A stretch of 64,000 bases of DNA from a virus, in IMG/VR virus record IMGVR_UViG_3300023110_001422, positions 1 to 64,000 of that record, one strand, 5' to 3'. Positions within the stretch are counted from its first letter, which is position 1. Each line of letters opens with the position of its first letter. Under the pieces are notes generated by a model. The model had not been told where the DNA came from. It saw only the letters and a list, made by a program, of their open reading frames with translations, and made no database searches. Position numbers and translations under genes: made by a program. This document shows positions 24,206 to 32,070 of the stretch, piece by piece.

Positions 24206-24647
24206 AGAAAATAAACAAAAGAAAAGAAGCGTATATAAACTTGAAGACCGTTATAGAAAGGTCTGGCACTTTAGTGATCCACATTGGTTAGAAGAACACG
24301 TTGATCTAGTTGAAGAAGTAAATCCAGGATATATTATAGGACAACATTGTGACGACAATGAAATGTATATTGATATGCTACCAATTGAAGGTACTCCTGC
24401 TAGTCAATTTCAACATACTCCTGAGTTTATGAAAAAGATTTATCACTTCTGTATTGACAACATTAACGAAACATCACCATACGCACACGGTGACTGGGTA
24501 CTAAGTAATATTATTATTAACGGTGACAAAATGACACTTGTTGATTGGGATAATGTAAACTTATATCCACCTCACATGGTATTAGAAAAAATGCAAGACG
24601 ATTTAAAAAGTGCCTTTGGAGATAAATTTGACCCCGCAAGCCTTTAG
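24192..24647 (+). CDS. Mini-kinase of the aminoglycoside/choline phosphotransferase fold
   Basis: The catalytic loop HGDWVLSNIIIN (H99, D101, N106) and metal-binding LVDWDN (D118, D120) are the Brenner and DFG-equivalent motifs of APH/choline-kinase-like enzymes. The N-lobe is very small: YRKVWHF supplies a candidate ATP-binding Lys (K23), and MYIDMLPIEG looks like the hinge strand. At 151 residues it is half the usual length but uninterrupted. It probably phosphorylates a sugar, amino-alcohol or protein in the pathway. It overlaps the radical SAM gene by 14 bases and carries the start of the next gene inside its 3' end. Confidence 0.75.
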   Translation: MDLIKENKQKKRSVYKLEDRYRKVWHFSDPHWLEEHVDLVEEVNPGYIIGQHCDDNEMYIDMLPIEGTPASQFQHTPEFMKKIYHFCIDNINETSPYAHGDWVLSNIIINGDKMTLVDWDNVNLYPPHMVLEKMQDDLKSAFGDKFDPASL

Positions 24648-25866
24648 TTACCCTACTGTTGCAAACAATGGATTTATCTATTGTGCGCCTTACGGATTAA
24701 ACGATGTAATTAATTACATGATAAAGTTTGATCCTAACACGTATCAAGTAACTCGGATTCCTTTAGAAGTTAATAACTCTACAGAAAAATGGCAGAATGG
24801 TATTGTTTACCGTAACTTAATTTATTTTCTACCCTATAATGAAAGTAAAATATTAGTGTTAAACACAGATGACGATAGTGTAGAATATATTGAATTAAAT
24901 GTTGTAGGAAGAGGAAAATATATCCAAGGACATATTTTTGATAATCGTATAATTGCATTGCCGTACGGCGAACACGAGTCATATAACTGGGCATTAGATT
25001 TCAATATGGATACTAATGAAGTTAAGTTAAATTATTTAGAAGTAGATGACGATACTAAACGCTGGCACACTACACAAATGCTAGACGGATACATAATTGG
25101 TTTGCCGCGTGGAGAAGATTTAGAAACACATTTTAATCACGGCATTGTATATGACTGCTTTGATAATTCTTATGAACTAACAAATTTAGTTGATAAATGG
25201 GCAGACTACGATAAAGAAAAATACTGCAACAAAAAATTTACTACTGTGGCAAAAGCAAACAAAAAATTATACGCTCCGCCGTATAGCGAATATCCTGGGT
25301 TTGATATTTTAGCAACTTATAAAACTAGATCTTTTGCTACTAGCGAATCTTGGTCTTTTACAAAAACTGGTATTACGTCTACTAGCAGAAAGTACTTTAC
25401 ACACGTTGTTGCTAGTAATGGCAAAATATTCTTTCCACCGGCAGGACACGACGAAGACTGGAGTGAAATGTTAATTATTGATAGTAACACAGACAAGTGG
25501 CACATTAAAGATTTAGGCATAGGCAAAGAAAGTAAAAAATATTTTGCTGGGGTAGAAAACAGTCAAGGTAAATTGTATTTTATTCCAAGAGGTGGCTGTG
25601 TATGTGAGCCTGAGGATACTTGGAAAAGTCAAGGCGACCTAGCAGAAGTATTAGTAGTAGATACAAATACAGAAGAACACTATACAGTCGATGTTGGTGA
25701 ATACTTTAAAGACAATACTACTATTGAAAAATATAATAAATGTGTTATAATTAACGATATTATATATGCTTTTCCATACGGAGAAAGCGACAGTTTCCAA
25801 ACTATATTAGTGTTTGACACTATTAAAGAAAAAGTTATCAAAACAATAGACTTAAACAATGTATAA
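24628..25866 (+). CDS. Beta-propeller-like protein, family member 2
   Basis: I chose TTG at 24628 because GGAG lies seven bases ahead, and because GGAG..ATAAATTTG resembles the folE start. An upstream GTG at 24610 lacks such a site. The protein from TTG begins MTPQAFSYPTVANN and contains at least six repeats with a Pro-x-Gly/Ser-acidic turn: ALPYGEHES, GLPRGED, APPYSEYPG, FPPAGHDED, FIPRGGC, AFPYGESDS. This implies a six- or seven-bladed propeller. It has no signal peptide. The next gene is a tandem paralogue. The role is unknown: a binding or adhesion domain, or the substrate of the flanking radical SAM enzymes, are the main options. Confidence 0.7.
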   Translation: MTPQAFSYPTVANNGFIYCAPYGLNDVINYMIKFDPNTYQVTRIPLEVNNSTEKWQNGIVYRNLIYFLPYNESKILVLNTDDDSVEYIELNVVGRGKYIQGHIFDNRIIALPYGEHESYNWALDFNMDTNEVKLNYLEVDDDTKRWHTTQMLDGYIIGLPRGEDLETHFNHGIVYDCFDNSYELTNLVDKWADYDKEKYCNKKFTTVAKANKKLYAPPYSEYPGFDILATYKTRSFATSESWSFTKTGITSTSRKYFTHVVASNGKIFFPPAGHDEDWSEMLIIDSNTDKWHIKDLGIGKESKKYFAGVENSQGKLYFIPRGGCVCEPEDTWKSQGDLAEVLVVDTNTEEHYTVDVGEYFKDNTTIEKYNKCVIINDIIYAFPYGESDSFQTILVFDTIKEKVIKTIDLNNV

Positions 25867-26995
25867 AGCATTTGAAGATTTTTATAAAGAAGCACGTATT
25901 AGACATCTTGTACTAGAAGTAAACAAGGACGAATTAGTTAGTCCTCCATTTGGTACTCAAAACAATCCGTCATACGATATGTGTGCATTCTATAAAGATC
26001 ACACCACACTTGTATCACTTGATGTTCCAAATGCAACTAGCAAATTTAATGCAGTCGGTGTTACTGACGATAGCATATGGCTTATACCTTATGGCATTTA
26101 TGATGACTTAAATGTTGTAGTACAAATAAAAGATAAAACGCCTATCTATCATAAACTAGATAAAAAAGGCAAAGGACAATTTTATAGTGTTGCTAGTCAC
26201 GGCAATACCGCTTGTAGTTTTCCATTAGGTTATGAAGATACGCAATTCTTGATTTACATTAACAATAATAAAGTTAAAACTATCGACGTTGACACAAATG
26301 AAAAGAAAGCACACATGGGTACTGTTTATTGTAACGGAAGTTATTACAGTATGCCAAGAGGTGAAAGTGTTCATTATTCAAACATACTAGAGTTTGACGG
26401 TAAGAAGGTAATCAAACACAAATTGAATTTACCTAAAGTATCACGCAAATATACTGATGCTGTTGTTGTAGGTAACAAACTTTTTAGTTTACCATTTGGC
26501 GAAACAGCAGGATTAAATGAAGTAATTGAGTTTGATACAAAAACAAAAGAATACAGATTATGGAAATTAAACGTAGACGACTTTGCTAAAAAATATAACA
26601 CACAAGTATTAGTTGATGATGTTATTATTGGATTACCGTACGGTGATGAAGATAGTAATGATAGCGATAAAGGTATAATCTTTGATACTATTACAAAAGA
26701 AAGTTTTCAATTTAGTATAAAAGAATCTTATGGTGGTAAATTTAGATATCGTAGTGGTATTGCTTATAAAGGGTCTGCATACTTTTTACCAGCAGGAACC
26801 CCAGGGTGTGCCCTTTATAAAATTGACACAAACGGTATTTGGATATCAAAAACATATCCAGATAATTTAATGTTTGGAAGACCTGTAATTTACAACGATG
26901 AAATACATACTATTGTATATAACACGCACGATAACAGTTCCAATTTAGTAAAATTAAATGACTGTTTAGACATAGAAACGGTGTCTATACTATGA
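25859..26995 (+). CDS. Beta-propeller-like protein, family member 3
   Basis: This tandem paralogue of the previous protein overlaps it by eight bases. Its repeats carry the same turn: LIPYGIYDD, SFPLGYEDT, SMPRGESVH, SLPFGETAG, GLPYGDEDS, FLPAGTPG. That makes about six blades in 378 residues. The N-terminal 40 residues (MYKAFEDFYKEARIRHLVLE) form an extra helix absent from the neighbour. It overlaps the next radical SAM gene by ATGA. The two are sandwiched between twitch radical SAM genes, an arrangement worth noting. Confidence 0.7.
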   Translation: MYKAFEDFYKEARIRHLVLEVNKDELVSPPFGTQNNPSYDMCAFYKDHTTLVSLDVPNATSKFNAVGVTDDSIWLIPYGIYDDLNVVVQIKDKTPIYHKLDKKGKGQFYSVASHGNTACSFPLGYEDTQFLIYINNNKVKTIDVDTNEKKAHMGTVYCNGSYYSMPRGESVHYSNILEFDGKKVIKHKLNLPKVSRKYTDAVVVGNKLFSLPFGETAGLNEVIEFDTKTKEYRLWKLNVDDFAKKYNTQVLVDDVIIGLPYGDEDSNDSDKGIIFDTITKESFQFSIKESYGGKFRYRSGIAYKGSAYFLPAGTPGCALYKIDTNGIWISKTYPDNLMFGRPVIYNDEIHTIVYNTHDNSSNLVKLNDCLDIETVSIL

Positions 26996-28110
26996 AGTGT
27001 TACGCACCTTGGCATAGTATTTTGGTACGTTTTAATGGTGATATTGTACCCGACGGAGTGTATGCAAATCGCTACGGTAACGTGCTAGAATCGTCTTTAA
27101 ACACCGTCTTAAACAGCATTACAGCGTCATACACAAAGGATTCTATACGTAAGGGTCAGTTACCACCCGAGTGCGATAAATGCCGCTTAAAAGAGGCTAC
27201 AGTAGGTCATAGCAGGCGTTTATTCTTCCGTGATATACTAAATCCAATGTTGGAAAATACCAATTACGATTACACCAAAAACTTCCATGACATATACTTT
27301 TTGGAATTCAATATGAGCAATATCTGTAATTTGAAATGTCGTATGTGCAATGGTATTAGTTCAAGTGCTTGGGTCAAAGAAGAATTGAAATTGGCTGAAC
27401 TAAACAAAGATTATAATAGGCCAGTAGATCATCCAGAGTTTGGTTATACAAATAAAAGCGATCAAATTATTGCAAAACTATTTGAAGATCCTACACCATT
27501 TATGAACTTGCGTTACCTAAGCATCAAAGGCGGGGAACCGTATATGGAACCTTCAAACAAAACTATTCTTAAAAAGTTTATTGACTTAGGTATTGCTAAA
27601 AACATTACACTTGATTGGACTACTAATGGAACCATTGTTGACGATGAAGTACACGAACTTGCAAAACAGTTTGGCCATACAAAATGGACCGTAAGTGTTG
27701 AAGGAACTGGTAAACTATACGAATATATTAGAGGTGGAAATAATTTTACGTTTGAGCAATTAAACGAAAATCTAAAACACTACAATTTTGATAGAGTTAT
27801 TATTGCTGTTACTGTTATGGCGTATAATATTGCACACTTACATAAAATTCAAGAATGGTACGATAGTGTTAAAAAAGATAATTGGTCAATCTACTTTAAT
27901 AATGTAGTTGTACAACCGCCATATCTAAATCCAAGAGTTTTACCTAACAGCATTTTAGAAAACATTGAACACAAATTTGATTTTGTAAATTATACAAATA
28001 ATGATACAAATTTAACTGAAACTTTTGTACAGTATACAAAAGATCTCGATAAGTTACGCAATACAAACGTACTTGATCATTGTCCTGAACTTAGTAGTCT
28101 GTTTGAATAG
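26992..28110 (+). CDS. Radical SAM protein with modified N-terminal twitch domain
   Basis: The radical SAM cluster is C112-NLK-C116-RM-C119, with IKGGEPYME following. The N-terminal domain keeps C3 and the C61-DK-C64 pair, but the Cys pair usually found at about residues 20-30 is absent (GDIVPDGVY instead). The auxiliary cluster may therefore be altered or lost. At 372 residues it is of normal length. It is the last gene of the (+) block and its 3' end overlaps the convergent SDR-like gene by 20 bases. Confidence 0.86.
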   Translation: MKCYAPWHSILVRFNGDIVPDGVYANRYGNVLESSLNTVLNSITASYTKDSIRKGQLPPECDKCRLKEATVGHSRRLFFRDILNPMLENTNYDYTKNFHDIYFLEFNMSNICNLKCRMCNGISSSAWVKEELKLAELNKDYNRPVDHPEFGYTNKSDQIIAKLFEDPTPFMNLRYLSIKGGEPYMEPSNKTILKKFIDLGIAKNITLDWTTNGTIVDDEVHELAKQFGHTKWTVSVEGTGKLYEYIRGGNNFTFEQLNENLKHYNFDRVIIAVTVMAYNIAHLHKIQEWYDSVKKDNWSIYFNNVVVQPPYLNPRVLPNSILENIEHKFDFVNYTNNDTNLTETFVQYTKDLDKLRNTNVLDHCPELSSLFE

Positions 28111-28639
28111 GATCAACAGCAAGATAATGAATGTTCATGTTACGTGGACTATCAATTAGCCATTTAACAAGTTTACCTGCGTCAAGCAAACTAATCTTTT
28201 TCCTATCACTTTTATTGTTTGTTGTTTTAGAATCAAGTTGACCAAAAGCAATATTGCTTACACGAACTTTACTATTCCCAAATGCACAATAGTTTGAATA
28301 CATTTTACTTGCTTCGTCTAACGCAGTTTTACTTTCAAGATAACCTTCTGGACTATAACCGTCACGCCAGTAACTTGTTGTACTAGAAATGTTAATTATA
28401 TGTAACCCTTTAAACGTTTTGTAAACTTTATGCAACAGTTTTTCTTGTCCGCTGTCTGGTATTAATAAACTATTAACAAACACATCTGCATTTTTAACAT
28501 AGTCAGCAATAGCATCTAAGTCAGTCATATCCCAACCATTGTGTCTACCTATAAACTCAACATTATTATGATTATATGCTTCAAAGATTCCTTTAGAAAG
28601 GCCTTCGTAGTTTGGGTTTCCTGTTACAATTATTCGCAT
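28091..28639 (-). CDS. Small SDR-like (epimerase/dehydrogenase) protein
   Basis: The N-terminus MRIIVTGNPNYEGLSKG has the TG...G nucleotide-binding start of short-chain dehydrogenases. S86 in INISSTTSY with Y100-LES-K104 gives a plausible Ser-Tyr-xxx-Lys catalytic set. At 182 residues it is shorter than the usual 230-300, with no C-terminal substrate domain. A nucleotide-sugar or keto-sugar step would suit the neighbouring dehydrogenase and glycosyltransferase genes. It overlaps the upstream radical SAM gene by 10 bases. Confidence 0.72.
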   Translation of the reverse strand: MRIIVTGNPNYEGLSKGIFEAYNHNNVEFIGRHNGWDMTDLDAIADYVKNADVFVNSLLIPDSGQEKLLHKVYKTFKGLHIINISSTTSYWRDGYSPEGYLESKTALDEASKMYSNYCAFGNSKVRVSNIAFGQLDSKTTNNKSDRKKISLLDAGKLVKWLIDSPRNMNIHYLAVDPIQTDY

Positions 28640-29535
28640 AACTCTTTCCTAATGTATATATCGCTCAAACAACTACATACACTTTTACCACATACAATTT
28701 CTTTTTCGGGTAATTTGTAACGTTCTAGATTTCCTAATGCGCCGCCATATTGACAGTCTGCTCTATATATGTTTCCCCACATATCAATATTAATTCCATC
28801 AATGCCTGCCCAACATTTCCAATTCCTAAAACGATTTTTACTTTCTGATATTAAATCATTGGCAGTTACAGGTGAATCATCTAACAGCAATTCTCCTCTG
28901 TGTAACTGTGCGTCTGGAAGGTTAGTAAAGAAAGGCCAATTCTTAATTGTGTCTAATTGGTCTTGTGTGTAGTTTGCTGGTGTATTTGTAATTGCATCTA
29001 TGTTAGACTTATCTAAAATTATTTTAGGCCATACACTAACATTATCACTGCTTGAATATAGTTCTTCTGCAATGTCAAACATTTCATTAAAGTTTTCAGG
29101 CGACAACATTAGATTAACAAATACAGGACAATAACTTTCTTGTATTACTTCTTTAATATGTTCTAGATTAGCAAACTCTGGATGGTATGAAATAATATAA
29201 CCGTCTGTGTACTTGCTTATTTCTTTGTAATATTTTACACGCTGACTGCCGTTAGTTAGAAAACTAAATGTGTGACCTTGTTTTTTTACAAGTTTAGCAA
29301 GATCTAAAAAATGTTTCCAGTATGTAGGTTCGCCGCCACTCACTCTATAACAGATTTCTTTTGGTACTTTAAAATTTTCAACAAAACGTTTTACTGTTTC
29401 CCATTGGGGTTGTCCAGTACTTCCGTTGTGTAAATGATCCGGACAATAGGAACAGCGATAGTTACACTTGTTACTTAATGTCCAACTAACAAGAAACCAT
29501 TCTTCTTTTGCTTTGTTTTGGTACTCTAATTTCAT
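28630..29535 (-). CDS. Radical SAM protein with C-terminal extra Cys region
   Basis: C24-NYR-C28-SY-C31 is the cluster motif, directly after a SWTLSN strand; SGGEPTYW (67-70) is the SAM site. The C-terminus has several Cys (KCWAGIDG, RADCQYGG, IVCGKSVCSC), consistent with a SPASM/twitch auxiliary cluster. It is related to the protein at 35244, which has the same FSVSWxLxxxCNYxCSYC start. Many peptide-maturing enzymes share this plan, but no precursor peptide is adjacent. It overlaps the genes on both sides by a few bases. Confidence 0.86.
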   Translation of the reverse strand: MKLEYQNKAKEEWFLVSWTLSNKCNYRCSYCPDHLHNGSTGQPQWETVKRFVENFKVPKEICYRVSGGEPTYWKHFLDLAKLVKKQGHTFSFLTNGSQRVKYYKEISKYTDGYIISYHPEFANLEHIKEVIQESYCPVFVNLMLSPENFNEMFDIAEELYSSSDNVSVWPKIILDKSNIDAITNTPANYTQDQLDTIKNWPFFTNLPDAQLHRGELLLDDSPVTANDLISESKNRFRNWKCWAGIDGINIDMWGNIYRADCQYGGALGNLERYKLPEKEIVCGKSVCSCLSDIYIRKELCE

Positions 29536-30188
29536 TCTGCCATTGTGTTGTCTAGTATTAATTTTTGTGTACGCTCATTTAGTTTTACTGTTAAAATAAG
29601 ACTATACAAGTTATCACTAAAACTAAACACACTATGATCTAATTGGAAGTTTGTGAAGTAAACATACCCTGCTTCTGGATATAAAGGTTTACCGTCAACT
29701 AACTGTACATAATTCTCAGGACTGCATCTGCCAAATACTACTAATAGTCTAAAGTATTCTGGACTAGTTCCGTGAAAATCTCTATGTGGTGGGAAAAATC
29801 CACCTTGATCAATACGTAATAAATGTACACGCCCGATGTCTGGCGAAAATATATCTACTAGTTTTGCAATTTCAGGAATTTTATTATACACTTCTGTAGG
29901 TGTATTAAAGTTTTCTTCCTTCATTTCAACATTGTGATATTTTTGCATATGGCCAAAACTATTAAGATGATAATTGTCCATTACATCACCTGAATGACTA
30001 GTTACAGGTAATCCCCAACGATTATTATGCTTGTCTTTTTTAACATTATAAGGACACCAGTTATTTTTAAACTGTTCTAACTGCTGTTCAACAGCATGAT
30101 GATCAATATGCCATTTGAGTTTTACTTGGTTACCTAGATTAACTAGGCTTTGCCAACGCAACGCTCTTTCTATTTCATTTTGATCCAT
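29532..30188 (-). CDS. 2-oxoglutarate/Fe(II) oxygenase-like protein, possibly altered cosubstrate site
   Basis: GGFFPPHRDFHGTSPEYFRL gives H135 and D137, and NFQLDHSVFSFSD gives H185, so the iron triad is intact. The Arg normally about ten residues later, which binds 2-oxoglutarate, is not there; the segment reads SDNLYSLILTVK. Either another residue, such as R147 in EYFRLLVVFG, takes this role, or the cosubstrate differs. The N-terminal 110 residues are helical and divergent. At 218 residues it overlaps neighbours on both sides, so it belongs to the same operon. Confidence 0.75.
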   Translation of the reverse strand: MDQNEIERALRWQSLVNLGNQVKLKWHIDHHAVEQQLEQFKNNWCPYNVKKDKHNNRWGLPVTSHSGDVMDNYHLNSFGHMQKYHNVEMKEENFNTPTEVYNKIPEIAKLVDIFSPDIGRVHLLRIDQGGFFPPHRDFHGTSPEYFRLLVVFGRCSPENYVQLVDGKPLYPEAGYVYFTNFQLDHSVFSFSDNLYSLILTVKLNERTQKLILDNTMAE

Positions 30189-30816
30189 TATATTCCTTTC
30201 CGTAACTGTCGCAAACTAGTTGCATAACACCGCTCCAATCATCAATTGGTTCGCTGTGTATAATTATATGTATCCTTGGTTCATTACTTTTGTTCATAAC
30301 CTGGTGCATACTTCCTAAATCAATTAGTCTTGCTTCGCCTTCTTGCCATTCTACATTACCATAATTTTCAATATCAAATATTGTACCTTCTGGATGCGTT
30401 ATAGCAACATTAATACCGGCTAACAGTTGTCCATTTGGATAGTCTTTATGCGGACTAATATGCCCACCCGGGTCAACTATCATTATTCTTACCCTACCGT
30501 ACTTTTTAAAAGGTATATTCTCAGTAATCCATTTTTTAGTTAAAGGAAAATACTTTGCAACATCAGTCCAAGTTTTTTCTCCTAACATAAATCCCTTTTC
30601 TTTGTATGCTTGATCACTGTCGGTCATTGTTGAACTATGACCGTGTAGTGTTAAACTACGCCACCCTTTACCATAATCTTCTCTATGTGGTACTGCAAGA
30701 TGTAAACTTTGCAATATTTCTTCTCGCATAGCACCGCTTGGCTTTGGTACATCTAATCGTAATGTAGCAAGTCCGCTTTCATGTCTAATCCAATTAAACT
30801 GTTCGACTAGATCCAT
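30175..30816 (-). CDS. 2-oxoglutarate/Fe(II) oxygenase-like protein
   Basis: GGHISPHKDYPNGQLLAGIN supplies H123 and D125, and SMHQVMNKSNEPRIHIIIH supplies H171 and R181. The whole protein (213 residues) parallels the one at 22404, including the HREDYGKGWRSLTLHG segment, so it is a paralogue now located in a different sub-block. It overlaps the genes on both sides by 10-14 bases. The target is not known. Confidence 0.83.
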   Translation of the reverse strand: MDLVEQFNWIRHESGLATLRLDVPKPSGAMREEILQSLHLAVPHREDYGKGWRSLTLHGHSSTMTDSDQAYKEKGFMLGEKTWTDVAKYFPLTKKWITENIPFKKYGRVRIMIVDPGGHISPHKDYPNGQLLAGINVAITHPEGTIFDIENYGNVEWQEGEARLIDLGSMHQVMNKSNEPRIHIIIHSEPIDDWSGVMQLVCDSYGKEYNGSK

Positions 30817-31490
30817 GGTAACACCTTAAACTTATCATCAAGTTTCATATCAACTAGTTCTCTAGCAGGGGCTTGGAAATATATACCGTTAACAGTACAC
30901 ATATCAACATACCATTCAATTTTATCTTCTGCTAGTACTTGCATTAATTTATTTTGCCTTGTTAGTCTTGCTTTTGCATCAAACATAATACAATTAGGCA
31001 AATATAAAAATATATTACTTAAACAAAATAATCCTGTTTCACCTTTGCACTTACGCAAAAACTTACGCACTTCTTCTAAATCAAACACATCAAGTTCGTA
31101 ATATTCTGTTGATGTCATATTAAATGCTTTTTGATGATTTTGTAAAGCCTTAGGACTAATATCAATAACATACATATACTTAGATTCAATTTGATCTACA
31201 GTATTGCCACTTGCTAATACAACAGCACAGTCTGGTTTTAAATCTGTTTTAAGTGTTTGTTCTGTATTTTTTCTAAAGTAAACATTATAATTTAATAAAC
31301 TATTTAAAATAGCCATATCCTTAACTGTATATTTTTCTTCAAGAAAAATTGTACCAATTGGTGTGCCTTCTGTTTTAGAATATGAAATATCTCCCTGACA
31401 ATTTCCTGTGTGAAATTCAGTAATATTTCTTGCTATATTGTTTAGACTATTATTTTTATAGTCTACTTCTTTCCACGTAATATTATTCAT
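30807..31490 (-). CDS. Putative Rossmann-fold (methyltransferase-like) protein
   Basis: I chose the ATG at 31490, which overlaps the upstream stop by eight bases (ATGAATAA). Longer starts intrude deep into the upstream gene. The segment PDCAVVLASGNTVDQIESKY followed by YVIDIS (D110) looks like motif I and the acidic end of strand 2 of class I SAM methyltransferases, but the Gly-rich loop is poor. The C-terminal half is helical with a TRQNKLMQVLAED segment. The call is tentative. It sits between an oxygenase and a fibre-like protein. Confidence 0.45.
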   Translation of the reverse strand: MNNITWKEVDYKNNSLNNIARNITEFHTGNCQGDISYSKTEGTPIGTIFLEEKYTVKDMAILNSLLNYNVYFRKNTEQTLKTDLKPDCAVVLASGNTVDQIESKYMYVIDISPKALQNHQKAFNMTSTEYYELDVFDLEEVRKFLRKCKGETGLFCLSNIFLYLPNCIMFDAKARLTRQNKLMQVLAEDKIEWYVDMCTVNGIYFQAPARELVDMKLDDKFKVLPWI

Positions 31491-32070
31491 TTTCAATTTT
31501 ATATAACGGCATTGCAAACTTTTTGCCATCATATTCCACTTCAACATACTTTTCTACAAGACCTATGTGCCACGAATCAATAGTATTATCTGTTATAGTT
31601 AAATTGCCACTAGTAATATTTCCATGTGTAATTAAATTTCCTTTACTATCAAGTTTTAATCTAGCACTCATATCGTCATTGTCAGATAACGCTATAATCA
31701 TTTCAGTAGCAACTGCACCTTGTTTATTATAATCGTCTGCTACAAAAAATTGGATAGCGCCTGTTAACGGACTTTCACTATGACAGTAACCTAAACTATT
31801 GCCTGGTTTAGTTCTTGCGTAAACTTGAAACCCACCCAATGTATCACCTGCTTCAACTGGCAGTTTGTTAGTTTGATCTCCACGCGATTTAGAAAGTCCA
31901 ATAAAGATAGGCGACTTTCCATCTGTAGCACCGTCAAGATATAATAACTGTTCGTTAGCACTTGAACGTACAACCAAGTGTCCGTTTTCTGTGTCTGTAC
32001 CAATTATAGTTTGTTTGTGTAGTTCATTTGGGTCAATATCATCGCAAACAATTTTAAATCCTACTTCCAT
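31483..32070 (-). CDS. Small fibre-like beta protein inside the enzyme cluster
   Basis: This 195-residue beta-rich protein has fibre-type language: GDTLGGFQVYARTKPGNS, then GAIQFFVADDY, then LKLDSKGNLITHGNITSGNL and a TITDNTIDSWHIG tail. The Gly-Asn-Ile-Thr repeats match those of phage fibre shafts. No enzymatic motif is present. Being the only clearly virion-like gene inside this oxygenase/radical SAM operon, it is a candidate acceptor for the modifications; this is inference from position. It overlaps both neighbours. Confidence 0.68.
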   Translation of the reverse strand: MEVGFKIVCDDIDPNELHKQTIIGTDTENGHLVVRSSANEQLLYLDGATDGKSPIFIGLSKSRGDQTNKLPVEAGDTLGGFQVYARTKPGNSLGYCHSESPLTGAIQFFVADDYNKQGAVATEMIIALSDNDDMSARLKLDSKGNLITHGNITSGNLTITDNTIDSWHIGLVEKYVEVEYDGKKFAMPLYKIENE

